The notes below the pieces were generated by a model, which was not told the origin of the DNA, searched no databases, and was given only the letters and a program-made list of their open reading frames with translations. Source: Brassica napus (Eukaryota; Streptophyta; Magnoliopsida; Brassicales; Brassicaceae). From it: a stretch of 64,000 nt of DNA. The stretch lies in NCBI RefSeq assembly GCF_020379485.1, contig NC_063434.1:28715401-28779400 (forward strand), written 5' to 3'. Both the position numbers and the translations under genes were made by a program. Positions 14,641 through 27,847 of the stretch are shown piece after piece; the first letter of the stretch is position 1; each line of letters starts with the position of its first letter.

Positions 14641-16999
14641 GAAAGCATATAATCTTTAGTGTTGTATTAAAATTTCTAACCACATTCAACATTTGTATTA
14701 ATGTATTTTAAACTCTTTTTCATGGTATATGGAAATCGTTATAATTTTTTTATCAATTAATTTAGTAAAACTTCATAATACACCCTAAATCGATGAAATA
14801 ACTATTTTCTTGAAAAACGGAGACAACAAAGGCTCCAAACCTCTTTGAACATCATCATATGTTAGTGCAGCATGCAAATATGGATTAAAACAATATTGTC
14901 ATTTTTTTTTAAATTTCTCAAAATCCATGAGTTAACCCTTTCGAAAATATTGAGTGGTAAATACTTTATATACTGAAAGCCTATAATCTTTAGTGTTGTT
15001 TTAAAATTTCTAACCGCATTCTACATTTGTATTAATGTATTTTAAGCTCTGTTTCATGGTATATGGGAATAGTTATAATTTTTTAATCAATTAATTTAGA
15101 AAAACTTCATAATACTCCCTAAATCGATGAAATAACTACTATAAAATAACTATTTTTTGAAAAATGGAGACAACAAAGGCTCCAAACTCTTTGAACATCA
15201 TCATATGTTAGTGCATGATGCAACTATGCATTAAAACAATATTGTCATATTTTTTGAAATTTTCTCAAAATCCATGTGTTAACCCCTTCGAAAATATTGA
15301 GTGGTAAATACTTTATATACTGAAAGCTTATTATCTTTAGTGTTGTTTTAAAATTTCTAACCGCATTCTACATTTGTATTAATGTATTTTAAGCTCTTTT
15401 TCATGGTATATGGGAATCTTAATAATTTTTTTATCAATTAATTTAGAAAAATTTCATAATACTCCCTAAATCGATGAAATAACTACTATAAAATAACTAT
15501 TTTTTGAAAAATGGAGACAACAAAGGCTCCAAAGTTCTTTGAACATCATCATATGTTAGTGCATGATGCAACTATGCATTAAAACAACATTGTCATATTT
15601 TTTTATTTTTTTTCAAAATCTATGTGTTAACCCTTCGAAAATAATGAGTTTTTGGTAAATACTTTATATACTGAAAGTCTATAATCTTTAGTATGTTTTA
15701 AAATTTCTAACCACATTCTACATTTGTGTTAATGTATTTTAAGCTCTTTTATGGTATATGGGAATCGTTATAATTTTTTTATCAATTAATTTAGTAAAAC
15801 TTCATAATACACCCTAAATCGATGAAATAACTATTTTCTTGAAAAACAGAGACAACAAAGGCTCCAAACCTCTTTAAACATCATCATATGTTAGTGCAGG
15901 ATGCAAATATGGATTAAAACAATATTGTCATTTTTTTTTTAATTTTCTCAAAATCCATGTGTTAACCCCTTCGAAAATATTGAGTTGTAAATACTTTATA
16001 TACTGAAAGCTTATTATCTTTAGTGTTGTTTTAAAATTTCTAACCGCATTCTACATTTGTATTAATGTATTTTAAGCTCTTTTTCATGGTATATGGGAAT
16101 CTTTATAATTTTTTTATCAATTAATTTAGAAAAATTTCATAATACTCCCTAAATCGATGAAATAACTACTATAAAATAACTATTTTTTGAAAAATGGAGA
16201 CAACAAAGGCTCCAAAGTTCTTTGAACATCATCATATGTTAGTGCATGATGCAACTTTGCATTAAAACAACATTGTCATATTTTTTTATTTTTTTTCAAA
16301 ATCTATGTGTTAACCCTTCGAAAATAATGAGTTTTTGGTAAATACTTTATATACTGAAAGTCTATAATCTTTAGTATTGTTTTAAAATTTCTAACCACTT
16401 TCTACATTTGTGTTAATGTATTTTAAGCTCTTTTATGGTATATGGGAATCGTTATAATTTTTTTATCAATTAATTTAGTAAAACTTCATAATACACCCTA
16501 AATCGATGAAATAACTATTTTCTTGAAAAACAGAGACAACAAAGGCTCCAAACCTCTTTGAACATCATCATATGTTAGTGCAGGATGCAAATATGGATTA
16601 AAACAATATTGTCATTTTTTTTTTAATTTTCTCAAAATCCATGTGTTAACCCCTTCGAAAATATTGAGTGGTAAATACTTTATATACTGAAACACTATAA
16701 TCATTAGTGTTGTTTTAAAATTTCTAACTGCATTCTACATTTTTATTAATGTATTTTAAGCTCTTTTTCATGGTATATGGGAATAGTTATAATTTGTTTA
16801 TCAATTAATTTAGAAAAACTTCATAATACTCCCTAAATCGATGAAATAACTACTATAAAATAACTATTTTTTGAAAAATGGAGACAACAAAGGCTCCAAA
16901 CTCTTTGGACATCATCATATGTTAGTGCATGATGCAACTATGCATTAAAACAATATTGTCATATTTTTTTGAAATTTTCTCAAAATCCATGTGTACCCC

Positions 17000-19150
17000 T
17001 TCGAAAATATTGAGTTTTTGGTAAATACTTTATATAGTGAAAGCCTATAATCTTTAGTATTGTTTTAAAATTTCTAACCACATTCTACATTTGTGTTAAT
17101 GTATTTTAAGCTCTTTCATGGTATATGGGAATCGTTATAATTTTTTTTATCAATTAATTTAGTAAAATTTCGTAATACTCCCTAAATCGATGAAATAACT
17201 ATTTTCTTGAAAAACGAAGACAACAAAGGCTCCAAATCTCTTTGAACATCATCATATGTTAGTGCAGGGTGCAAATATGCATTAAACAATATTGTCATAA
17301 TTTTTGAAATTTTCTCAAAATCCATGTGTTAACCCCTTCGAAAATATTGAGTTTTTGGTAAATACTTTATATACTGAAATCCTATAATCTTTAGTGTTGT
17401 ATTAAAATTTATAACCACATTCAACATTTGTATTAATGTATTTTAAACTCTTTTTCATGGTATATGGGAATCGTTATAATTTTTTTATCAATTAATTTAG
17501 TAAAACTTCATAATACACCCTAAATCGATGAAATAACTATTTTCAAGAAAAACGGAGACAACAAAGGCTCCAAACCTCTTTGAACATCATCATATGTTAG
17601 TGCAGGATGCAAATATGGATTAAAACAATATTGTCATTTTTTTTTAATTTTCTCAAAATCCATGTGTTAACCCCTTCGAAAATATTGAGTGGTAAATACT
17701 TTATATACTGAAAGCCTATAATCTTTAGTGTTGTTTTAAAATTTCTAACCACATTCTACATTTGTGTTAATGTATTTTAAGCTCTTTCATGGTATATGGG
17801 TATCGTTATAATTTTTTTTATCAATTAATTTAGTAAAATTTCATAATACTCCCTAAATCGATGAAATAACTATTTTCTTGAAAAACAGAGACAACAAAGG
17901 CTCCAAATCTCTTTGAACATCATCATATGTTAGTGCAGGATGCAAATATGCATTAAAACAATATTGTCATATTTTTTGAAATTTTCTCAAAATCCATGTG
18001 TTAACCCCTTCGAAAATATTGAGTTTTTGGTAAATACTTTATATACTGAAAGCCTATAATCTTTAGTTTTGTATTAAAATTTCTAACCACATTCAACATT
18101 TGTATTAATGTATTTTAAACTCTTTTTCATGGTATATGGGAATCGTTATAATTTTTTTATCAATTAATTTAGAAAAACTTCATAATACTCCCTAAATCGA
18201 TGAAATAACTACTATAAAATAACTATTTTTTGAAAAATGGAGACAACAAAGGCTCCAAACTCTTTGAACATCATCATATGTTGGTGCATGATGCAACTAT
18301 GCATTAAAACAATATTGTCATATTTTTTGAAATTTTCTCAAAATCCATGTGTTAACCCCTTCGAAAATATTGAGTGGTAAATACTTTATATACTGAAAGC
18401 TTATTATCTTTAGTGTTGTTTTAAAATTTCTAACCGCATTCTACATTTGTATTAATTTATTTTAAGCTCTTTTTCATGGTATATGGGAATCTTTATAATT
18501 TTTTTATCAATTAATTTAGAAAAACTTCATAATACTCCCTAAATTGATGAAATAACTACTATAAAATAACTATTTTTTGAAAAATAGAGACAACAAAGGC
18601 TCCAAAGTTCTTTGAACATCATCATATGTTAGTGCATGATGCAACTATGCATTAAAACAACATTGTCATATTTTTTGATTTTTTTTCAAAATCTATGTGT
18701 TAACCCTTCGAAAATAATGAGTTTTTGGTAAATACTTTATATACTGAAAGTCTATAATCTTTAGTATTGTTTTAAAATTTCTAACCACATTCTACATTTG
18801 TGTTAATGTATTTTAAGCTCTTTTATGGTATATGGGAATCGTTATAATTTTTTTATCAATTAATTTAGTAAAACTTCATAATACACCCTAAATCGATGAA
18901 ATAACTATTTTCTTGAAAAACAGAGACAACAAAGGCTCCAAACCTCTTTGAACATCATCATATGTTAGTGCAGGATGCAAATATGGATTAAAACAATATT
19001 GTCATTTTTTTTAATTTTCTCAAAATCCATGTGTTAACCCCTTCGAAAATATTGAGTGGTAAATACTTTATATACTGAAAGACTATAATCATTAGTGTTG
19101 TTTTAAAATTTCTAACTGCATTCTACATTTGTATTAATGTATTTTAAGCT
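17000..19150. repeat. Higher-order block, copy 1 (11-monomer spacing to copy 2)
   Basis: Rare variants in this block recur exactly 3,751 bp downstream. TTTCAAGAAA is at 17,541 and 21,292, a shortened ATTAAACAAT is at 17,281 and 21,032, and AAAGTT (for AAACCT) is at 18,604 and 22,355. GACTATAATCATTAG is at 19,081 and 22,832. The spacing equals 11 monomers of about 341 bp, so a multi-monomer segment was duplicated as a unit. Confidence 0.85.
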
Positions 19151-20769
19151 CTTTTTCATGGTATATGGGAATAGTTATAATTTTTTTATCAATTAATTTA
19201 TAAAAACTTCATAATACTCCCTAAATCGATGAAATAACTACTATAAAATAACTATTTTTTGAAAAATGGAGACAACAAAGGCTCCAAACTCTTTGGACAT
19301 CATCATATGTTAGTGCATGATGCAACTATGCATTAAAACAATATTGTCATATTTTTTGAAATTTTCTCAAAATCCATGTGTACCCCTTCGAAAATATTGA
19401 GTTTTTGGTAAATACTTTATATAGTGAAAGCCTATAATCTTTAGTATTGTTTTAAAATTTCTAACCACATTCTACATTTGTGTTAATGTATTTTAAGCTC
19501 TTTCATGGTATATGGGAATCGTTATAACTTTTTTTATCAATTAATTTAGTAAAATTTCATAATACTCCCTAAATCGATGAAATAACTATTTTCTTGAAAA
19601 ACGAAGACAACAAAGGCTCCAAATCTCTTTGAACACCATCATATGTTAGTGCAGGATGCAAATATGCATTAAAACAATATTGTCATATTTTTTGAAATTT
19701 TCTCAAAATCCATGTGTTAACCCTTTCGAAAATATTGAGTTTTTGGTAAATACTTTAAAAACTGAAAGCCTATAATCTTTAATGTTGTATTAAAATTTCT
19801 AACCACATTCAACATTTGTATTAATGTATTTTAAACTCTTTTTCATGGTATATGGGAATCGTTATAATTTTTTTATCAATTAATTTAGTAAAACTTCATA
19901 ATACACCCTCAATCGATGAAATAACTATTTTCTTGAAAAACGGAGACAACAAAGGCTCCAAACCTCTTTGAACATCATCATATGTTAGTGCAGGATGCAA
20001 ATATGGATTAAAACAATATTGTCATTTTTTTTTTTAATTTTCGCAAAATCCATGTGTTAACCCCTTCGAACATATTGAGTGGTAAATACTTTATATACTG
20101 AAAGCCTATAATCTTTAGTGTTGTTTTATAATTTCTAACCTCATTCTACATTTGTATTAATGTATTTTTAGCTCTTTTTCATGGTATATGGGAATCGTTA
20201 TGATTTTTTTATCAATTAATTTAGAAAAACTTCATAATACTGCCTAAATCGATGAAATAACTACTATAAAATAACTATTTTTTGAAAAATGGAGACAACA
20301 AAGGCTCCAAACCTCTTTGAACATCATAATATGTAAGTGCATGATGCAACTATGCATTAAAACAATATTGTCATATTTTTTGAAATTTTCTCAAAATCCA
20401 TGTGTTAATCCCCTTCGAAAATATTGAGTTTTTGGTAAATACTTTATATACTGAAAACCTATAATATTTAGTGTTGTATTAAAATTTCTAACCACATTCA
20501 ACATTTGGATAAATTTATTTTAAACTCTTTTTCATGGTATATGGGAATCGTTAAAACTTTTTATCAATTAATTTAGTAAAACATCATAATACACCCTAAA
20601 TCGATGAAATAACTATTTTCTTGAAAAACGGAGACAACAAAGGCTCCAAAACTCTTTGAACATCATCATATGTTAGTGCATGATGGAATTATGCATTAAA
20701 ACAACATTGTCATATATTTTGAATTTTTTTCAAAATCCATGTGTTAACCCCTTCGAAAATATTGAGTTT

Positions 20770-22900
20770 TTGGTAAATACTTTATATAGTGAAAGCCTAT
20801 AATCTTTAGTATTGTTTTGAAATTTCTAAACACGTTCTACATTTGTGTTAATGTATTTTAAGCTCTTTCATGGTTTATGGGAATCGTTATAATTTTTTTA
20901 TCAATTAATTTAGTAAAATTTTATAATACTCCCTAAATCGATGAAATAACTATTTTCTTGAAAAACGGAGACAACAAAGGCTCCAAACCTCTTTGAACAT
21001 CATCATATGTTAGTGCAGGATGCAAATATGCATTAAACAATATTGTCATAATTTTTGAAATTTTCTCAAAATCCATGTGTTAACCCCTTCGAAAATATTG
21101 AGTTTTTTGTAAATACTTTATATACTGAAATCCTATAATCATTAGTGTTGTATTAAAATCTATAACCACATTCAACATTTGTATTAATGTATTTTAAACT
21201 CTTTTTCATGGTATATGGGAATCGTTATAATTTTTTTATCAATCAATTTAGTAAAACTTCATAATACACCCTAAATCGATGAAATAACTATTTTCAAGAA
21301 AAACGGAGACAACAAAGGCTCCAAACCTCTTTGAACATCATCATATGTTAGTGCAGGATGCAAATATGGATTAAAACAATATTGTCATTTTTTTTTAATT
21401 TTCTCAAAATCCATGTGTTAACCCCTTCGAAAATATTGAGTGGTAAATACTTTATATACTGAAAGCCTATAATCTTTAGTGTTGTTTTAAAATTTCTAAC
21501 CACATTCTACATTTGTGTTAATTTATTTTAAGCTCTTTAATGGTATATGGGTATCGTTATAATTTTTTTTATCAATTAATTTAGTAAAATTTCATAATAC
21601 TCCCTAAATCGATGAAATAACTATTTTCTTGAAAAACGGAGACATCAAAGGCGTCAAATCTCTTTGAACATCATCATATGTTAGTGCAGGAAGCAAATAT
21701 GCATTAAAACAATATTGTCATATTTTTTGAAATTTTCTCAAAATCCATGTGTTAACCCCTTCGAAAATATTGAGTTTTTGGTAAATACTTTATATACTGA
21801 AAGCCTATAATCTTTAGTGTTGTATTAAAATTTCTAACCACATTCAACATTTGTATTAATGTATTTTAAACTCTTTTTCATGGTATGTGGGAATCGTTAT
21901 AATTTTTTTATCAATTAATTTAGAAAAACTTCATAATACTCCCTAAATCGATGAAATAACTACTATAAAATAACTATTTTTTGAAAAATGGAGACAACAA
22001 AGGCTCCAAACTCTTTGAATATCATCATATGTTAGTGCATGATGCAACTATGCATTAAAACAATATTGTTATATTTTTTGAAATTTTCTCAAAATCCATG
22101 TGTTAACCCCTTCGAAAATATTGAGTGGTAAATACTTTATATACTGAAAGCTTATTATCTTTAGTGTTGTTTTAAAATTTCTAACCGCATTCTACATTTG
22201 TATTAATGTATTTTAAGCTCTTTTTCATGGTATATGGGAATCTTTATAATTTTTTTATCAATTAATTTAGAAAAACTTCATAATACTCCCTAAATCGATG
22301 AAATAACTACTATAAAATAACTATTTTTTGAAAAATGGAGACAACAAAGGCTCCAAAGTTCTTTGAACATCATCATATGTTAGTGCATGATGCAACTATG
22401 CATTAAAACAACATTGTCATATTTTTTGATTTTTTTTCAAAATCTATGTGTTAACCCTTCGAAAATAATGAGTTTTTGGTAAATACTTTATATACTGAAA
22501 GTCTATAATCTTTAGTATTGTTTTAAAATTTCTAACCACATTCTACATTTGTGTTAATGTATTTTAATCTCTTTTATGGTATATGGGAATCGTTATAATT
22601 TTTTTATCAATTAATTTAGTAAAACTTCATAATACACCCTAAATCGATGAAATAACTATTTTCTTGAAAAACGGAGACAACAAAAACTCCAAACCTCTTT
22701 GAACATCATCATATGTTAGTGCAGGATGCAAATATGGATTAAAACAATATTGTCATTTTTTTTAATTTTCTCAAAATCCATGTGTTAACCCCTTCGAAAA
22801 TATTGAGTGGTAAATACTTTATATACTGAAAGACTATAATCATTAGTGTTGTTTTAAAATTTCTAACTGCATTCTACATTTGTATTAATGTATTTTAAGC
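20770..22900. repeat. Higher-order block, copy 2
   Basis: This is the partner of the block at about 17.0-19.15 kb. It shares the same series of private variants in the same order at a constant 3,751-bp offset. A few copy-specific changes (for example TCATTAGTG for TCTTTAGTG near 21,140) show limited divergence since duplication. Confidence 0.85.
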
Positions 22901-25702
22901 TCTTTTTCATGGTATATGGGAATCGGTATAATTTTTTTATTAATTAATTTAGTAAAACTTCATAATCCTCCCTAAATCGTTGAAATAACTACTATAAAAT
23001 AACTATTTTCTTGAAAAACGGAGACAACAAAGGCTCCAAACCACTTTAAACGTCATCATAGGTTATTTCAGGTTGCCACTATGCATTAAAAGAATATTGT
23101 CATATTTTTTGAAATTTTTTCAAAATTCATGTGTTTAACCACTTCGAAAATATTGAGTTTTTGGTAAATACTTTATATACTGAAGCCTATAATCTTTAGT
23201 GTTATATTAAAATTTCTAACCACATTCTACATTTATATTAATGTATTTTAAGCTCTTTTTCATGGTATATGAGAATCGTTATAATTTTTTTATCAATTAA
23301 TTTAGTATAACTTCATAATACACCCTAAATCGATGAAATAACTATTTTCTTAAAAGACGGAGACAACAAAGGCACCAAACCTCTTTGAACATCATCATAT
23401 GTTAGTGCAGGATGCAAATATGCATTAAAACAATATTTTCATATTTTTTGAAATTTTCTCAAAATTCATGTGTTAACCCCTTCTAAAATATTGAGTTTTT
23501 GGTAAATACTTTACATACTCAAAGCCTATAATCTTTAGTGTTGTTTTGAAATTTCTAAACACATTCTAAATTTGTATTAATTTATTTTAAGCTATTTTTC
23601 ATGGTATATGAGAATCGTTATAATTTGTTTATAAATTAATTTAGTAAAACTTCATAATACTCCCTAAATCGATGAAATAACTACTATAAGAAAACTATTT
23701 TCTTGAAAAACGGAGACAACAATGGCTAAAACCTCTTTGAACATAATCATAGGTTAGTGCAGGATGCAACTATGCATTAAAAAAATATTGTTATATTTTT
23801 TTGAAACTTTCTCCAAATCCATGTGTTAACCCCCTCGAAAATATTGAGTTTTTGGTAAATACTATATATACTGAAGCCTATAATCTTTACTGTTGTTTTA
23901 AAATTTCTAACCACATTCTACATTTGTATTTATGTATTTTAAGTTTTTTTCATGGTATATTGGAATCGTTATAATTTGTTTATCAATTAATTTAGAAAAA
24001 CTTCATAATACTCCCTAAATCGATGAAATAACTACTATAAAATAACTATTTTCTTAAAAAAAACGGAGACAACAAAGGCTCCAAACCTCTTTGAACATTA
24101 TCGTATGTTAGTGCAGGATCCAACTATGCATTAAAACAATATTGTCATATTTTTTGAAACTCTCAAAATCCATGTGTTAACCCCTTCGAAAATATTGAGT
24201 TTTTTGTAAATACTTTATATACTGAAAGCCTATAATCTTTACTGTTGTTTTAAAATTTCTAACCACTTTCTACATTTGTATTAATGTATTTTAATCTCTT
24301 TTTCATGGTACATGGGAATCGTTATAATTTTTTTATAAATTAATTTGGTAAAACTTCATAATACTCTCTAAATCGATGAAATAACTATTATAAAATAACT
24401 ATTTTCTTGAAAAACAGAGACAACAAAGGCTCCAAACCTATTTAAACATCATAATATGTTAGTGCAGGATGCAACTATGCATTAAAATAATATTGTCATA
24501 TTTTTTGAAATTTTCTCAAAATCCATATGTTAACAACCCCTTCGAAAATATTGAGTTTTTGGTAAATACTTTATATACTGAAAGCCTATAATCTTTAGTG
24601 TTGTTTTAAATTTCTAGCCACATTCTACATTTGTATTAATGTATTTTAAGCTCTTTTTCATGGTATATATTAGAATCGTTATAATTTGTTTTTAAATTAA
24701 TTTAGTAAAACTTCATAATACTCCCTAAATCGATGGAATTACCACTATAAAATCATTTTTTTCTTGAAAAACGGAGACAACAAAGGCTCCAAACCTCTTT
24801 GAACATCATCATTGGTTAATGCAGGATGCAACTATGCATTAAAACAATATTGTCATATTTTTAAAAATTTTCTCAAAATCCATGTGTTAACCCTTTCAAA
24901 AATATTGTGTTTTTGGTAAATAACCTATATATTGAAGCCTATAATCTTTAGTGATGTTTTAAAATTTCTAACCACATTCTACATTTGTATTAATGTATTT
25001 TAAGCTCTTTTTCATGGTATATGGGAATCGTTATAATTTGTTTATCAATTAATTTAGTAAAAGTTCATAATACTCCATAAATCGATGAAATAACTACTAT
25101 AAAATAACTATTTTCTTGAAAAATGGAGACAACAAAGGTTCCAAACCTCTTTGAACATCATCATAGGTTAGTGCAGGATGAAACTATGCATTAAAAAAAT
25201 ATGGTCATATTTTTTGAATTTTTTTCAAAATCCATGTGTTAACCCCTTCGAAAATATTGAATTTTTGGTATATACTTTATATACTGAAGCCTATAGTCTT
25301 TACTGTTGTTTTAAAATTTTTAACCACATTCTACATTTGTATTAATATATTTTAAGTTCTTTTTCATGGTATATGAGAATCGTTATAATTTTTTTATCAA
25401 TAAATTTAGTAAAACTTCATAATACTCCCTAAATCGATCAAATAACTACCATAAGATAACTATTTTCTTGAAAAAATGGATACAACAAAGGCTCCAAACC
25501 TCTTTGAACATCATCATATGTTAGTCCATGATGCAACTATGCATTAAAACAATATTTTCATATTTTTTGAAATTTTCTCAAAATCCATGTGTACCCTCTT
25601 CGAAAATATTTAGTTTTTGGTAAATATTTTATATACTGAAGCCTATAAACTTTTTGGATAATTTAAAGACTTTTAACTTTATATGATTAGGGAGGTTCAA
25701 AC

Positions 25703-27209
25703 ATGTCCTACCCAGATTTTTCTAGTGGGTCTGAAGACCCAGAGGTAATATATTGATTGATCTCTACTAACTATGTTTGAATACGGCGAAGTGTTTTATT
25801 TAAATAACAATTCGTGTGTTTCAGGGTTCTACGCTGCTAACTGGTAGTTCTTCTGTTGACTCTAAATCTAATGTAAAGACTCCTGCTAAATGTGAAGGAT
25901 CCCCAATCGAAAGTTTAGAGGCAGCCTTTTACAAGAGTACTGCTAACAAACATGGACCTTCAGATTCGATCAAGAAAGTGAAGACTGAAAAAAGTGGCTG
26001 AAGAGTTACTACAAGGAAAAGAGGCATTTTTAGTTATTCTTATAAGTATTTTATTGGTGTTGGCTTTATATTCTTTTGCTTATAGTCACCCGTTGGTTCA
26101 ATTCGAGCCAATACATGTTTGATCGTTGGAGATGAAAATGTGAGTATACTATTTCATACTTATGTAAATTGTTATATACTAAAGTTTTCTAATATATAGT
26201 CTAACTTATTACAATAGGGTGCAACGATTGAAGCAACTTTTCCTTGGTATGTCAATTTGCCGTTTGGAATAAACCTAGAAGAAGGTGCTTGGTTTGAGAT
26301 CAATGATTTTAAACTAATGCATGCTTTTGCATTGATACGTCCAACAAAGAACAAATACCATATCAGCATCACGCGAAAACCATTTTTCTCAACGATTCAG
26401 CCTATCACAGACTGTAACTTTCTTTGCTGTGCGCGTTACATGGATATTCTCCGTGGTCTATCTCATCCTAAGTTTTGTGTTGGTATGACAATTTATTTTA
26501 GACAATTTTTCTTACTTTTATATTTTACTTCTATAGCACCCAAATTATATTTTCTCGGCTAATGTTTAACTACCTTTTTATACGTCACAGACTTATGTGG
26601 AGCTATGGTTGAAGTAGGTGATATCGAAGATATACAAGAAATGCAAGGCAACCAGATTTTTGCAAACAATCAAATCCGAATTCGGTTCTCCATGATAGAT
26701 ACTGAGTCTGTGCTATATATTTTAATATATTATGTTTACAAAACTTCATATTATCTAACATAAAAATCATCCTTTTGCAGTTTAACTCAGATTAGGTGTG
26801 CTTCTTATGGATCTGTAGCTGAGAAGTTATATCAACACAGAATTGCTTCAAATGCAAATGTTTTCATCTGTGTACTAAAGCTATGGTGAATTGAGAGGGC
26901 TAATGGTAAGTTTTTTTTTTAATGAATAGTAGTAATCCCTATTAGTAATCCCGCCCAAAATTGTTTATTGTTTATGATCAGAACTGAATGGTTGAGTTTT
27001 ATAGGTCGCTTCAGACATTTAACAACTGTTAAAGGCTGTTCGGATATTTTATTTGATCCTAAGATTTCTCAAATAAAGTACTACAAATCAATGTGAGTTT
27101 ATACTGACTTCAATTTTTAATCTAACAAGAGTTAACATAATTAGTATATGTTAATAGTATTGACATTATTTCTTTTTTTACTTCCAGGATTCCATTCTGC
27201 TCATTTTGA
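25703..27209 (+). pseudogene. Decayed RPA70-like single-stranded-DNA-binding (OB-fold, DUF223) gene
   Basis: Spliced reading gives an OB-fold region of the plant replication-protein-A-like family. Likely exons are 25703-25744, 25825-26001 (or a shorter form), 26086-26139, 26218-26482, 26591-about 26701, 26781-26905, 27005-27092 and 27188-27209. Most junctions have GT/AG and agree in phase. Family hallmarks are EEGAWFEINDFKLMHA, then RPTKNKYHISITR, then DLCGAMVEVGDIEDIQ, then IRCASYGSVAEKL and NVFICVLKLW. An in-frame TGA at 26887-26889 sits where the family has Arg in LWRIER, the usual CGA-to-TGA change, so the copy is probably dead. The first part (25703-26001) is a Lys-rich tail ending in KVKTEKSG and a stop. 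It resembles the C-terminus of such proteins, so remains of two adjacent RPA-like genes may be present. It begins about 50 bp from the satellite edge. Confidence 0.7.
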
Positions 27210-27847
27210 TTCAACTTCAAGAGAGTTGAAGACTTTAATATATTATCTTATGAAAGCTTTATGTTATTTTGGGATTTTTTTGATTAAAAACTAATTATAT
27301 GTTTTTGAGGGTCGAATAACCTTCAATTGTTTTTATGCTTCAATGTTGTTTTTTGAATTTCGAGACTATATTTTATTTATTTCACACAGTAATGGTTTTG
27401 CTTTTTATTTTCATTAATCTACCGAAAGAAACAAATTTTGAGTGTTTTGACCTATCTTTTCGAAGTTTATTAACATACAGTTTATCAAAAAAACATGTAT
27501 AATCACAGTGGTTGCCGAATAGTTAACATGTATATCAACATCAAGTCAAAATAAACTCGAGTCATAGACTCGGAGTTACACATATTAATCACGTATAATC
27601 TAAGAGTTGATAACATCATAGTTAACTGAATCATACCTTTAGTTTTTACGCACCGTTTACTTAGGTACACCTTATGTTATACATAATCATAATATATACA
27701 ATCAACAATGATATAGATATCTAATCCCAAGCAAAGCGCGGCTTACTACGTAGTATTATATATTCAGGATGTTTCCCCCCACCATCTTTAATCTTTATAT
27801 GCTTGAAATCCTCTCATATTGTATTTAGATTGGCATATAATTAATTA
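27210..27847. other. Non-coding AT-rich stretch
   Basis: Nothing gene-like is visible. The stretch separates the RPA-like pseudogene from the Helitron end at 27,848. The first 200 bases could be the 3' untranslated region of the pseudogene. Confidence 0.5.

Larger units (their letters stand above)
429..25650. repeat. Large AT-rich satellite array, about 351-bp unit, roughly 72 copies
   Basis: Head-to-tail tandem repeat. The landmark TAAATCGATGG recurs at 781, 1132, 1483, 1832, 2183 and so on, which gives a period of 349-351 bp. In the right half the same landmark (now TAAATCGATGAAATAAC) recurs about every 340 bp. No gene, transposon or unrelated insertion interrupts the 25.2 kb. Half-monomers do not resemble each other, so this is not obviously a dimer of the 176-bp Brassica centromeric repeat. 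Satellites of about 350 bp are known from Brassica subtelomeres. That identity is inferred here from unit length and from the neighbouring chromosome-end synteny, not from a match. Confidence 0.97.
14641..25650. repeat. Satellite subfamily B (diverged, about 340 bp)
   Basis: About 32 monomers that share diagnostic changes from subfamily A. These include GATGAAATAACT for GATGGAATAACC, GGTATATGGGAATCG for GGTAAATGAGCATCG, CTAACC for CTACC, and CTTCGAAAATATT for CTACAAAAATATT. Several carry deletions that remove TTTTT before GGTAAATAC or that drop one ACTATAAAATA. The switch from A to B happens inside one monomer, between about 14,600 and 14,700. The last monomer stops at about 25,650, in a different repeat phase from the array start. 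Confidence 0.88.

Noticed and set aside
429..25650. Array as a CRISPR or as the 176-bp centromeric satellite
   Set aside because: There are no spacers, the unit is about 350 bp, and its two halves are not alike.
26172..26562. 101-codon plus-strand frame as a stand-alone gene
   Set aside because: It is one exon of the RPA-like pseudogene read through its donor site. The minus-strand frame is a shadow.
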